Assembly: GCA_021202925.1 (NCBI GenBank)
Contig: JAJQCD010000018.1
Span: 1 to 52,632 of the forward strand
Direction: 5' to 3'
DNA: 52,632 nucleotides
DNA from: Clostridiales bacterium
GTDB taxonomy: Bacteria; Bacillota; Clostridia; Lachnospirales; Lachnospiraceae
Shown here: positions 1 through 6,919 of the stretch, one piece after another
Layout of the letters: each line of letters begins with the position of its first letter
How positions within the stretch are numbered: position 1 is the stretch's first letter
Notes under the pieces: generated by a model
Seen by the model: only the letters and a program-made list of their open reading frames with translations
Told to the model about the DNA's origin: nothing
Database searches by the model: none
Made by a program: the position numbers and the translations under genes

Positions 1-199
1 CTGCGGCTTCCGTCACGGCTGCCCTGGTAACTGCCGCCCTGGCCGTCTCTGCGGCTTCCGTCACGGCTGCCCTGGTAACTGCCGCCCTGGCCGTCTCTGC
101 GGCTTCCGTCACGGCTGCCCTGGTAACTGCCGCCCTGGCCGTCTCTGCGGCTTCCGTCACGGCTGCCCTGGTAACTGCCGCCCTGGCCGTCTCTGCGGC
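1..199 (-). repeat. Perfect 48-bp tandem repeats inside infB
   Basis: Four identical 48-bp units fill 1-192, and a fifth partial unit (193-199) diverges. The array probably continues to the left of the window. The unit is exactly 16 codons and in frame with infB, encoding RDGQGGSYQGSRDGSR read in the coding direction. Identity between copies at the nucleotide level, including synonymous positions, points to recent expansion by slippage or recombination rather than old duplication. Confidence 0.97.
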
Positions 200-815
200 G
201 ATTGCCGTCCCGGCCGCCCGCAGTTGTCTCCCGGCGGCTTCCATCCCGGCTGCCCTGATAGCCCTCTCTCTGCGTTCCGCGTCCACCATCGCGACTTCCC
301 TGGCTGCCGTCTCTGCGGCCTCCATCCCGGCTTTCCCGGGCACCCTGGCCATCTCTGACGCTCTCTGCCTGGTTCTTCACAGGCGCCTTCTGCGTCGGCT
401 GCGGCGCCACGCTGCCCGCTCCGGCGTCGGTTCCTGCACTGGCAGCTGCCGGCCGTGTCGTCTGTCTGGCCGGAGCGACCGCTGCGTCCGGACGCGTCTG
501 CACACCCGAAGCAGACCGCCGAGGAGCCGGTGCGGCAGAAGCATTCTCACCGCCTGCATTCCTTCCCGTCGGCGCACCCGTGCGGGGAGCGGCCGGCTTC
601 GGCGGACGCTGCTGCGAATTCTGCGGCCGGTAAACAGCCGCCAGTTTTTTCTTCGGCGGATCCGCTGCCAGGCCAAACGCCTTCTTCACCATCCGGACCT
701 GCCCGTCTGTAATGCTGGCCGAATAGGTCTGTACATCCTGATCATTTCTCTTTAATATATCCAGAACTTCCCGGTTGGTTTTCCCCAACTCCTTAGCAAG
801 ATCACTTACTCTCAT
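1..815 (-). CDS. infB: Translation initiation factor IF-2, N-terminal part (runs off the left edge)
   Basis: IF-2 is the GTPase that brings initiator fMet-tRNA to the 30S subunit. Only the first 271 codons lie in the window. The start MRVSDLAKELGKTNREVLDI is the typical IF2_N domain (about residues 1-52). It is followed by a Pro/Ala-rich linker and then an Arg/Gly/Asp/Ser-rich stretch that becomes a perfect 16-residue repeat at the window edge. The GTPase domain is outside. The ATG at 815 has a GGAGG ribosome binding site just upstream and lies 13 bases before the end-side of ylxQ, so it belongs to the rimP-nusA-ylxR-ylxQ-infB operon. IF-2 linkers are known to vary in length and to be disordered. 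Identification rests on the N-terminal domain and on the gene order. Confidence 0.93.
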   Translation of the reverse strand, partial: MRVSDLAKELGKTNREVLDILKRNDQDVQTYSASITDGQVRMVKKAFGLAADPPKKKLAAVYRPQNSQQRPPKPAAPRTGAPTGRNAGGENASAAPAPRRSASGVQTRPDAAVAPARQTTRPAAASAGTDAGAGSVAPQPTQKAPVKNQAESVRDGQGARESRDGGRRDGSQGSRDGGRGTQREGYQGSRDGSRRETTAGGRDGNRRRDGQGGSYQGSRDGSRRDGQGGSYQGSRDGSRRDGQGGSYQGSRDGSRRDGQGGSYQGSRDGSR

Positions 816-1137
816 ACTCACTACCTCCGATTAATTTCATTTGTTTCACGACTGCACCCGCAAACCCTGCGTCCACGACTGCCAGAGACGCCCGCATCTC
901 TTTTCCCATCGCACGCCCAAGTTCACTCTTGTTTCCAAAATAACAGATAGGAACCTTATAGTAAGTACACATATCCGCAAACATCTTCTTCGTATTCGCC
1001 GAAGCCTCTTCCGAAACCATCACCAGCCTGGCCTTTCCGTTTTTGACCGCCTTCTCGGTGGAGAATTCCCCACTGACCGTCTTCCCGGCTTTCGTCGCCA
1101 GTCCGATCAGACCCAGCAATTTTTCTCTGTTATCCAA
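802..1137 (-). CDS. ylxQ: YlxQ, L7Ae-family RNA-binding protein
   Basis: This is a small ribosomal-protein-L7Ae/L30e-like protein (111 aa) that sits between ylxR and infB in Firmicutes, where it binds kink-turn RNA. The sequence shows the family pattern LLGLIGLATKAGKTVSGEF, then LVMVSEEASANTKK and a C-terminal VVDAGFAGAVVKQM. I chose the TTG at 1137 because the protein then begins DNREKLLGLIG as in homologues. A GGAG about 10 bases upstream also fits. This start overlaps the end of ylxR by 8 bases; longer readings from further upstream run antiparallel to no known domain and overlap ylxR heavily. Confidence 0.85.
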   Translation of the reverse strand: MDNREKLLGLIGLATKAGKTVSGEFSTEKAVKNGKARLVMVSEEASANTKKMFADMCTYYKVPICYFGNKSELGRAMGKEMRASLAVVDAGFAGAVVKQMKLIGGSEYESK

Positions 1138-1435
1138 GCTGATCCATCTCCTTTTCCAGTGTCTCGTACACTTCCTTCGGAATGGCCATCCGGAACGAAC
1201 GATCCAGTCCCCGGCTTCGGATCGCTTTTGCCAGGCAATCCTTTGACGGGCAAAGATACGCGCCCCTGCCGTTCTTCCTTCCGGTCGCGTCCAGAACAAA
1301 TTCTCCCTCCGGTGTTTTGAGGATCCGGATCATGTCCTTCTTGTTTTTCAGTTCTCCGCACCCGATACACTGGCGCTGGGGATACTTTTTGATACCTGCC
1401 AAATGCTCACTTCCTATCTGTCTGCTTTTTGTCAC
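1130..1435 (-). CDS. ylxR: YlxR (RnpM-type) RNA-binding protein, DUF448
   Basis: YlxR proteins are small nucleic-acid-binding proteins in the nusA-infB operon; the family has been linked to RNase P modulation. The 101-aa product contains the hallmark RQCIGCGELKNKKDMIRIL with paired cysteines, and the GRKNGRGAYLCPSKDCLAKA segment (GRGAY/C motif). The GTG at 1435 overlaps the nusA stop as GTGA, which suggests translational coupling. A TTG further in (before AGIKKYPQRQ), with AGGAAG upstream, is an alternative start that would remove about 11 residues. Confidence 0.88.
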   Translation of the reverse strand: MTKSRQIGSEHLAGIKKYPQRQCIGCGELKNKKDMIRILKTPEGEFVLDATGRKNGRGAYLCPSKDCLAKAIRSRGLDRSFRMAIPKEVYETLEKEMDQLG

Positions 1436-2592
1436 TGTCCATCGTAATAATCGGTATTCTGGTAGTCATTGGAAGCGGAAACCTCGAAATCCGTCTCAAA
1501 CTCGTCATAAACGCCCTCTTCCTGATAATCAATTCCCATCTGCTCAAAGAGCCCCATTTCTCTTGCCTGCGTCTCGCTTTTGATATCGATCTTATAACCG
1601 GTCAGTCTTGCCGCCAGTCTTGCGTTCTGACCTTCCTTACCGATCGCGAGAGACAGCTGGTAATCCGGAACAATCACCTGTGCCTCGCGCACCTCTTCAT
1701 CCGCCACCACGCAGATGACCTTCGCCGGACTCAGGGCATTCTCAATCAGGAACGCCGGGTTCTCATCCCAGGTAATGATGTCTATCTTTTCTCCCCGCAG
1801 TTCATTTACCACGGAATTCACACGGGCGCCATTCAGGCCCACACACGCGCCCACCGGATCAACGTTGGCGTCGTGGGACGTCACCGCCATCTTCGTCCGC
1901 GACCCCGCCTCGCGGGCAATCGCCTTAATCTCTACCGTACCGTCGCGAACCTCCGTCACTTCTTCCTCAAACAGGCGCTTCACCAGATCCGGATGCGTCC
2001 GGGATACGGAAATCCGGGGTCCCTTCGGCGTATCCTTGACTTCAAGGACGAACACCTTGATCCGCTCGGTCGGCCGGAATACTTCGCCTTTGACCATCTC
2101 GGACTCATTCAGAATGGCGTCGACCCGTCCCAGATTAACGCTGACGTTGCGCCCAAGATATCGCTGCACGATACCGGTCACCACATCCTTCTCCTTGCGG
2201 TACCACTCGTTGAACTGCATGCTGCGTTCTTCCTCGCGGATCTTCTGCAGAATCACATTCTTCGCGTTCTGCGTCGCGATTCGTCCAAAAGATTTGGATT
2301 CGATCGGCACCGGCACCGTATCGCCGATTTCGTATCTCGGATCCTTCATTTTGGCCTCAGCAAGGCTGATCTGAAGAACCGGATCCTCCACTTCCTCCAC
2401 AACCTCTTTTGATGCGATCACAGAGAAATCACCGGTCTCCGGATCGATCGTCACCTTCACGTTGTCCGCCTTGCCAAAATGATTCTTGCACGCGGTAAGC
2501 AGAGAATTTTCAATCGCTTCCAGAAGAGTTGTCTTGCTGATATTTTTCTCCTTCTCAAGCAAATCCAACGCTTCAATTAATTCTTTATTCAT
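1432..2592 (-). CDS. nusA: Transcription termination/antitermination factor NusA
   Basis: NusA binds RNA polymerase and nascent RNA and modulates pausing, termination and antitermination. The 386-aa product has the N-terminal polymerase-binding domain (MNKELIEALDLLEKEKNISK), an S1 domain around residues 135-200 (VVTGIVQRYLGRNVSVNLGR) and two KH domains with GACVGLNGARVNSVVNEL and AIGKEGQNARLAARLTGYKI. The length is normal for Firmicutes, which lack the C-terminal acidic repeats of proteobacterial NusA. The tail is acidic and Tyr/Asp-rich. It follows rimP after a gap of about 80 bases and is coupled to ylxR by overlapping stop and start codons. Confidence 0.97.
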   Translation of the reverse strand: MNKELIEALDLLEKEKNISKTTLLEAIENSLLTACKNHFGKADNVKVTIDPETGDFSVIASKEVVEEVEDPVLQISLAEAKMKDPRYEIGDTVPVPIESKSFGRIATQNAKNVILQKIREEERSMQFNEWYRKEKDVVTGIVQRYLGRNVSVNLGRVDAILNESEMVKGEVFRPTERIKVFVLEVKDTPKGPRISVSRTHPDLVKRLFEEEVTEVRDGTVEIKAIAREAGSRTKMAVTSHDANVDPVGACVGLNGARVNSVVNELRGEKIDIITWDENPAFLIENALSPAKVICVVADEEVREAQVIVPDYQLSLAIGKEGQNARLAARLTGYKIDIKSETQAREMGLFEQMGIDYQEEGVYDEFETDFEVSASNDYQNTDYYDGQ

Positions 2593-2670
2593 GACTTTTT
2601 CATCCTCCTATTTCTCAAAACCCACGGATCAGAGCCAATAAAACCAGCCGTCAGCAGCTTTCTGCCCATG

Positions 2671-3141
2671 TCACGGCATCTCAAAGGCCAGTCTGACTAA
2701 CGCAATCTCTCCGCGTGCGAACACTTCCTCGCCGCCATCCTCCGTGCCGATCGTCACCGTATCTTTATCGTATCCATTCAGAGTTCCGGCAAATTCCTTC
2801 TGTCCGTCCCGGGGACGATAAAGCCGGATCTCAATCTCCTCACCCAGGCTCCACTCAAAGTCACGATCCTTCTTCAGCGCCCGGCCGAGTCCCGGAGAGC
2901 TGACCTCCAGCACATAACTGTCTTCGATAAAATCTTCTCTGTCCAGCCAGTCGCTCAAAGACCGGCTGACTGTCTCGCAGTCGTCCACGGTAATTCCGCC
3001 TTCTTTATCAATATAGGCTCTCAGATACCAGGTTCCTGCTTCCTTCACATATTCCACATCCCACAATTCGAATCCATGCTCAGCCAGAAGCGGCAGCAGA
3101 AACTTCTCCGTCCTTGACTCGTATCCCTCTCGTCTTGTCAT
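2671..3141 (-). CDS. rimP: Ribosome maturation factor RimP
   Basis: RimP is needed for 30S subunit maturation. The 156-aa protein has the family motifs GFELWDVEYVKEAGTWYLRAYID, GGITVDDCETVSRSLSDWLD and YVLEVSSPGLGRALKKDRDF, followed by a C-terminal Sm-like beta domain. The ATG at 3141 has GAAAGAGGTGATT upstream. It is the first gene of the rimP-nusA-ylxR-ylxQ-infB operon, transcribed from a promoter about 120 bases upstream. Confidence 0.96.
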   Translation of the reverse strand: MTRREGYESRTEKFLLPLLAEHGFELWDVEYVKEAGTWYLRAYIDKEGGITVDDCETVSRSLSDWLDREDFIEDSYVLEVSSPGLGRALKKDRDFEWSLGEEIEIRLYRPRDGQKEFAGTLNGYDKDTVTIGTEDGGEEVFARGEIALVRLAFEMP

Positions 3142-3211
3142 CCAATCACCTCTTTCATCTTCCCATCATACATTAACTATATGGCAAATAACCATGCAAA
3201 ACACATAAAGT

Positions 3212-3235
3212 AAGAGTGGACCGGAGTCCACTCTT
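3212..3235. promoter_or_regulatory. 10-bp inverted repeat in the rimP-nusA leader
   Basis: The arms AAGAGTGGAC and GTCCACTCTT are perfectly complementary with a 4-nt loop. On the minus strand the hairpin lies inside the presumed 5' leader of rimP and is followed by ACTTTATG. On the plus strand it is followed by TTATTG, upstream of the ABC ATPase gene. It could be an attenuator or a protein operator; neither strand shows a strong uridine tract. Confidence 0.6.
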
Positions 3236-3264
3236 TATTGTCAGTCTGTTATGTTATCATGTGT

Positions 3265-3293
3265 ATTGTAGCACCGGTCTTAAGGAAATGCAA
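3265..3293 (-). promoter_or_regulatory. Promoter of the rimP-nusA-infB operon
   Basis: On the minus strand TTGCAT (3293-3288), a 17-nt spacer and TACAAT (3270-3265) form a SigA-type promoter. Transcription would start near 3258, giving a leader of about 115 bases before rimP that contains the 3212-3235 hairpin. Confidence 0.65.
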
Positions 3294-3320
3294 GAGTTTT
3301 TTCACGTTTTGGAGGTATTT

Positions 3321-4235
3321 ATGAGCACGAAACTTCTGGTCCATCATATCAGCAGCTCTTATCATTCGCCGCGCGGGGCGACTCCGGCACTCTCGGACGT
3401 CTCTTTTTCCGTAGAAACAGGAGAGTTCTTCGCGATTGTCGGCCCGTCCGGCTGTGGCAAATCAACCCTGCTCTCGCTGATTGCCGGGCTGATGCAGCCC
3501 GAGGAAGGAAGCATTCTGCTTGACGGCCTTCCGGTCTCCGAGGCAAAATCCCACGTCGGATATATGCTGCAGCGCGATCATCTGTTCGAATGGCGCACCA
3601 TCTACGGCAATGTTTCTCTCGGCCCGGAAATCCGGGCGCGAAAAGAGCATCCCTTCGCCGCGCTGCCATTCCCGCATCCGCGACGCCGGAATCTGCCGCC
3701 CGCAGCTGCAGCCATATACTCCGGCCAGTCCGAACATCCGTACCAGGATCGACTGCTGCGGATGATGCAGGAATATGGTCTTTCCGGTTTCGAACAGGCG
3801 CGCCCGTCTGCGCTCTCCGGCGGCATGCGTCAGCGCGCCGCCCTGATCCGCACGCTGGCGCTGGCTCCGGAACTGCTGCTCCTGGACGAACCGTTCTCCG
3901 CACTTGATTACCAGACCAGGCTCTCCGTCTGCGACGACATCAACGGCATTATCCGCAGCAACGGAAACACCGCCATCCTCGTCACCCACGACCTGTCTGA
4001 AGCAATCAGTACCGCAGACCGTATTCTTGTCCTCTCAGCGCGTCCTGGCAGGGTAAAAGCGATTCTTCCCGTCTCCTTTGATCCGCAATACGACAGTCCG
4101 TTAAAACGCAGAAACGCGCCGGAATTTTCCCGTTATTTCAACCGGCTCTGGGCTCTCCTGCGTACCGACGAGACCAGGCGACAGGATCCGCCGCAGGCAT
4201 TTCCCTCCATATGTCAGGAAAATGAGGAAGAATAG
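3321..4235 (+). CDS. ABC transporter ATP-binding protein (nitrate/sulfonate/taurine type), orphan
   Basis: This is the ATPase subunit of an importer of the SsuB/TauB/ThiZ class (304 aa). Walker A GPSGCGKST is at about residues 41-49, the Q-loop glutamine near 84 (YMLQRDHLFEW), the signature LSGGMRQRAALIRTLA near 165, Walker B LLLLDEPFSALD near 188 and the switch histidine in LVTHDLSEA. The helical domain holds a Pro/Arg/Ala-rich stretch of roughly 35 residues (HPRRRNLPPAAAAIYSG) between the Q-loop and the signature that is unusual for the class. The ATG at 3321 has GGAGG seven bases upstream. No permease or binding protein lies next to it. Its stop directly abuts the stop of the convergent membrane-protein gene. 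Substrate unknown. Confidence 0.85.
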   Translation: MSTKLLVHHISSSYHSPRGATPALSDVSFSVETGEFFAIVGPSGCGKSTLLSLIAGLMQPEEGSILLDGLPVSEAKSHVGYMLQRDHLFEWRTIYGNVSLGPEIRARKEHPFAALPFPHPRRRNLPPAAAAIYSGQSEHPYQDRLLRMMQEYGLSGFEQARPSALSGGMRQRAALIRTLALAPELLLLDEPFSALDYQTRLSVCDDINGIIRSNGNTAILVTHDLSEAISTADRILVLSARPGRVKAILPVSFDPQYDSPLKRRNAPEFSRYFNRLWALLRTDETRRQDPPQAFPSICQENEEE

Positions 4236-5891
4236 TCAGGCGTCTGCGCGCCCTCTTTTCCGGCTCATGACCACGAGCAGAACCGGCGCACACAGCAGCG
4301 TGCCGAACATGTAACGAATCTGAATGCAAGGGCCGAGCGCAAGTGTCAGAACATAGGCAAACAGATACAGCGGACCGGCCATTTCCAGATACCGTTTCTC
4401 CGCAAACAGCGTTCCGAGACAGAAATACAGCACCCAGGCGTAAAACGAGGTGTAGAACACCATTCCGACCAGAGGAAACGTCCGGCGGATGTTTTCGTTC
4501 TGAAACCACCGATAGGCCTCCTGCAGCGCGGGCAGCCGGCTGTCCGGCTCGATGACATGCGCATCATCAAATATCCACGCCTGCCCGAAATCCACATAAC
4601 AGCTGGAGTCGCCGGTCAGATACCAGAGTCCCATCGTGTTATATAGCGGCGACAGGATATATTCTGCCGGATATTCCCGTCCCAACCGGGCCCAGAGCGA
4701 CACAAACCCGCCCGGATCCTCCTTCACGCCAATCAGATTCAGCCCCGATTTCACCGGATCGGAGAGATAGTACGTATAACCATTCAGAGACACCTCCGGA
4801 ATATAATAAAACAGCTGTTCTTTTTCCTCCTCCGTCATCTCATCCCCATGGTAAATCCAGGTTCTTGCCAGCTGCTGGCAGGGAACGCTGAGCATCTCCG
4901 CAACGCTGCCCTCATATGCATCAAACACCCGGATCAGGGCCCGGTTCATCCCGCCGATTCCGGCCGCACAGACCAGAAACAACACCGTGATCTGCAGAAG
5001 AAGAGGATTGCTTTTTCTGCGGACCGCATGATGCAGGCAGGCAATCGCCAGAGCGATCAGAACAAACAGGACTCCGTAGACGGCATTGTTGCGAAACAGC
5101 CCCATCAGAATCATGACGATCGCAAAAAGCGCCAGCCGCCAGCCGCGGTATAACGCATGTCCGTAGGTCATCTCCGCCAGCCCCACGATGACAATCAGAC
5201 AGAGTGCGCCGTAGATCACATCCTTCGTCGTGCTGATTCCCATGATCGGAAAGAAGGGGAAAAGCATGTAAAATGCCGCCGCCGTCACCCACACCTTCTT
5301 TGGGGTGCGAATCTTTACCAGCCAGCGGACGGCAAATGCCACACTGCCGGAAAGAATAAGCAGCTGGAAAAGGGCATACAGCGCCAGCCCTTCATTCCAG
5401 GAGCCAAAGAGCTGGCGCCCCAGCCGAAATAGCGTTCCGGACAGCCAGGTGTGAAGCAGCGAATGATGCGTACTATATCCCTCTCCCTCATACATCGACC
5501 ATTGCCAGCCGATATCATAGGTATAAAGTCCGGGATAGAACGCCAGGAAGCAGGGAATCCAGGCAAGGAAGGTAAGAATCCAGGACATCGCAAATACGCG
5601 ATTCGGATGACGGGCCGGACCATCTGCGGTACCCTCACGCCAGCCGGCTCCCATCAGACGAAACAAAAGTGGCTCCGCCACTGTCGTCAGCGCCAGCGTC
5701 CCAACCGCAAAAAGTAAAACCGTCCCAACGCCCGGTAGTGCCACTCTCTCATCCATGGCCGACCGCAGAAGCGAGCCTCCCAGAAATTCCGAAAACAGGA
5801 GCAGAAAAGACAGCAGGGAGGCCACCACGGCCCTCCTCCTGTCTGCCGCAAAGTCCTGCATGATCCACATTCTGTTCCATCTGCTTCGCAA
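4236..5891 (-). CDS. Large polytopic membrane protein, DUF6020-like
   Basis: The protein (about 551 aa) has many hydrophobic segments, for example ASLLSFLLLFSEFLGGSLL, LLFAVGTLALTTVAEPLLF, LTFLAWIPCFLAFYPGLY and VPVLLVV near the C-terminus. A loop after the third segment, YDIGWQWSMYEGEGYSTHHS followed by LLHTWLSG, resembles the extracytoplasmic loop of DUF6020 and glycosyltransferase-like membrane families. I set the start at TTG 5891, which has AGGAGG eight bases upstream; the first ATG (5870) lacks a ribosome binding site. It follows holA by about 38 bases and is likely co-transcribed. No function can be assigned; a lipid-linked sugar or cell-envelope role is only a guess from topology. Confidence 0.72.
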   Translation of the reverse strand: MRSRWNRMWIMQDFAADRRRAVVASLLSFLLLFSEFLGGSLLRSAMDERVALPGVGTVLLFAVGTLALTTVAEPLLFRLMGAGWREGTADGPARHPNRVFAMSWILTFLAWIPCFLAFYPGLYTYDIGWQWSMYEGEGYSTHHSLLHTWLSGTLFRLGRQLFGSWNEGLALYALFQLLILSGSVAFAVRWLVKIRTPKKVWVTAAAFYMLFPFFPIMGISTTKDVIYGALCLIVIVGLAEMTYGHALYRGWRLALFAIVMILMGLFRNNAVYGVLFVLIALAIACLHHAVRRKSNPLLLQITVLFLVCAAGIGGMNRALIRVFDAYEGSVAEMLSVPCQQLARTWIYHGDEMTEEEKEQLFYYIPEVSLNGYTYYLSDPVKSGLNLIGVKEDPGGFVSLWARLGREYPAEYILSPLYNTMGLWYLTGDSSCYVDFGQAWIFDDAHVIEPDSRLPALQEAYRWFQNENIRRTFPLVGMVFYTSFYAWVLYFCLGTLFAEKRYLEMAGPLYLFAYVLTLALGPCIQIRYMFGTLLCAPVLLVVMSRKRGRADA

Positions 5892-5929
5892 GCTCCAATC
5901 CTCCTCCTGCGCTCTCCTGTCCGGGAAAG

Positions 5930-6919
5930 TTATCCATATTTCTTTGTGATCAGAAGCTCCACCGCGAGCCGATCCTGCATTCTTCCCGTCTTTACCGCCT
6001 CCTCTGCGTCGACACAAAGCTGCACATAAGACAGGATCTGCTCCCTGGTAAATATCTTCGCCTGCGGCATCGTACGACCGACGACAAACGGCTTCATCTT
6101 CAGTTTCGTAGCAATCGTGTTTCTGTCGCACCCCTGTCCCATCAGCTCCTTTACCTGGAGAATCTCGTTAAACTGACGCGCGATCAGATACAGAATCCGC
6201 ATCGGCGGCTCCTTCAGCGTCAGAAGGTCTTCATAGAGTTCCATCGCCTTCTTTGGCTGGCGGTTCGCGATTGCCGCCACCATATCAAAGATCCGGTTCG
6301 TCACCCGCACGGAACCGATTGCCCGCACATCCTCCTCCGTGATCACCTCACGCCCATAAGTATAGCTGATCAGCTTTTCCAGCTCCATACGGATATTTTC
6401 CATATCGTCGCCGGTCATACCCAGGAAATATTCCATCGTGCGACCGGTAATTTTCTTTCCCGCCTTTGAGAGAATTCCTCCGGCCCAGCGCGACAGCATG
6501 GCCGGACTCTGCCTCCCCAGCTCCGCCGCGTATCCCCGTTCCTTTACCTTCTTATACAGTCGGCTCCGCTTATCCACTTCAGACTCCACAAACACCAGAC
6601 AGGTTGTCTCCGGCATTGTCGGCAGGTAAGTAACCAGTGTGTCCGGCGCACTTTTAAACATACCGCTGTCCTCCACCAGAACCATCCGCTTTTCCGCGAA
6701 AAAAGGCATCGTATCCGCCATACGGATCAGTTCATCCACATCCACATTTTTTCCCACGAACGTCGTAACGTTCATCGTATCTTCGCCCACGACCGCTTCC
6801 CGCAGCTGTTTCTTGTAGCTGTTCTTCAGAAACGTTTCTTCTCCGTACAGAAGATACACCGGCCGGAAGGTACGGTTTTTGATATCCTGATTTAACGTCT
6901 GCATCTTATTCTTTCCCAT
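5930..6919 (-). CDS. holA: DNA polymerase III subunit delta
   Basis: HolA is the delta subunit of the clamp loader, which opens the beta clamp. The 329-aa product starts with the typical PVYLLYGEETFLKNSYKKQL and carries FFAEKRMVLVEDSGMF, CLVFVESEVDKRSRLYK and the C-terminal AKIFTREQILSYVQLCVDAE segment. The gene overlaps the end of comEC by 14 bases. The comEC-holA order is common in Firmicutes. The final residues ITKKYG are followed by the downstream membrane-protein gene. Confidence 0.93.
   Translation of the reverse strand: MGKNKMQTLNQDIKNRTFRPVYLLYGEETFLKNSYKKQLREAVVGEDTMNVTTFVGKNVDVDELIRMADTMPFFAEKRMVLVEDSGMFKSAPDTLVTYLPTMPETTCLVFVESEVDKRSRLYKKVKERGYAAELGRQSPAMLSRWAGGILSKAGKKITGRTMEYFLGMTGDDMENIRMELEKLISYTYGREVITEEDVRAIGSVRVTNRIFDMVAAIANRQPKKAMELYEDLLTLKEPPMRILYLIARQFNEILQVKELMGQGCDRNTIATKLKMKPFVVGRTMPQAKIFTREQILSYVQLCVDAEEAVKTGRMQDRLAVELLITKKYG

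Noticed and set aside
1-199. Repeat array considered as CRISPR
   Set aside because: The units are contiguous without spacers, 48 bp long and in frame with infB, so it is a coding tandem repeat.
1429-2412. Long plus-strand reading frame (327 codons) opposite nusA
   Set aside because: It is antisense to a clearly recognised gene, its composition is Arg/His/Leu-rich as expected of a shadow frame in GC-rich DNA, and no domain is visible.
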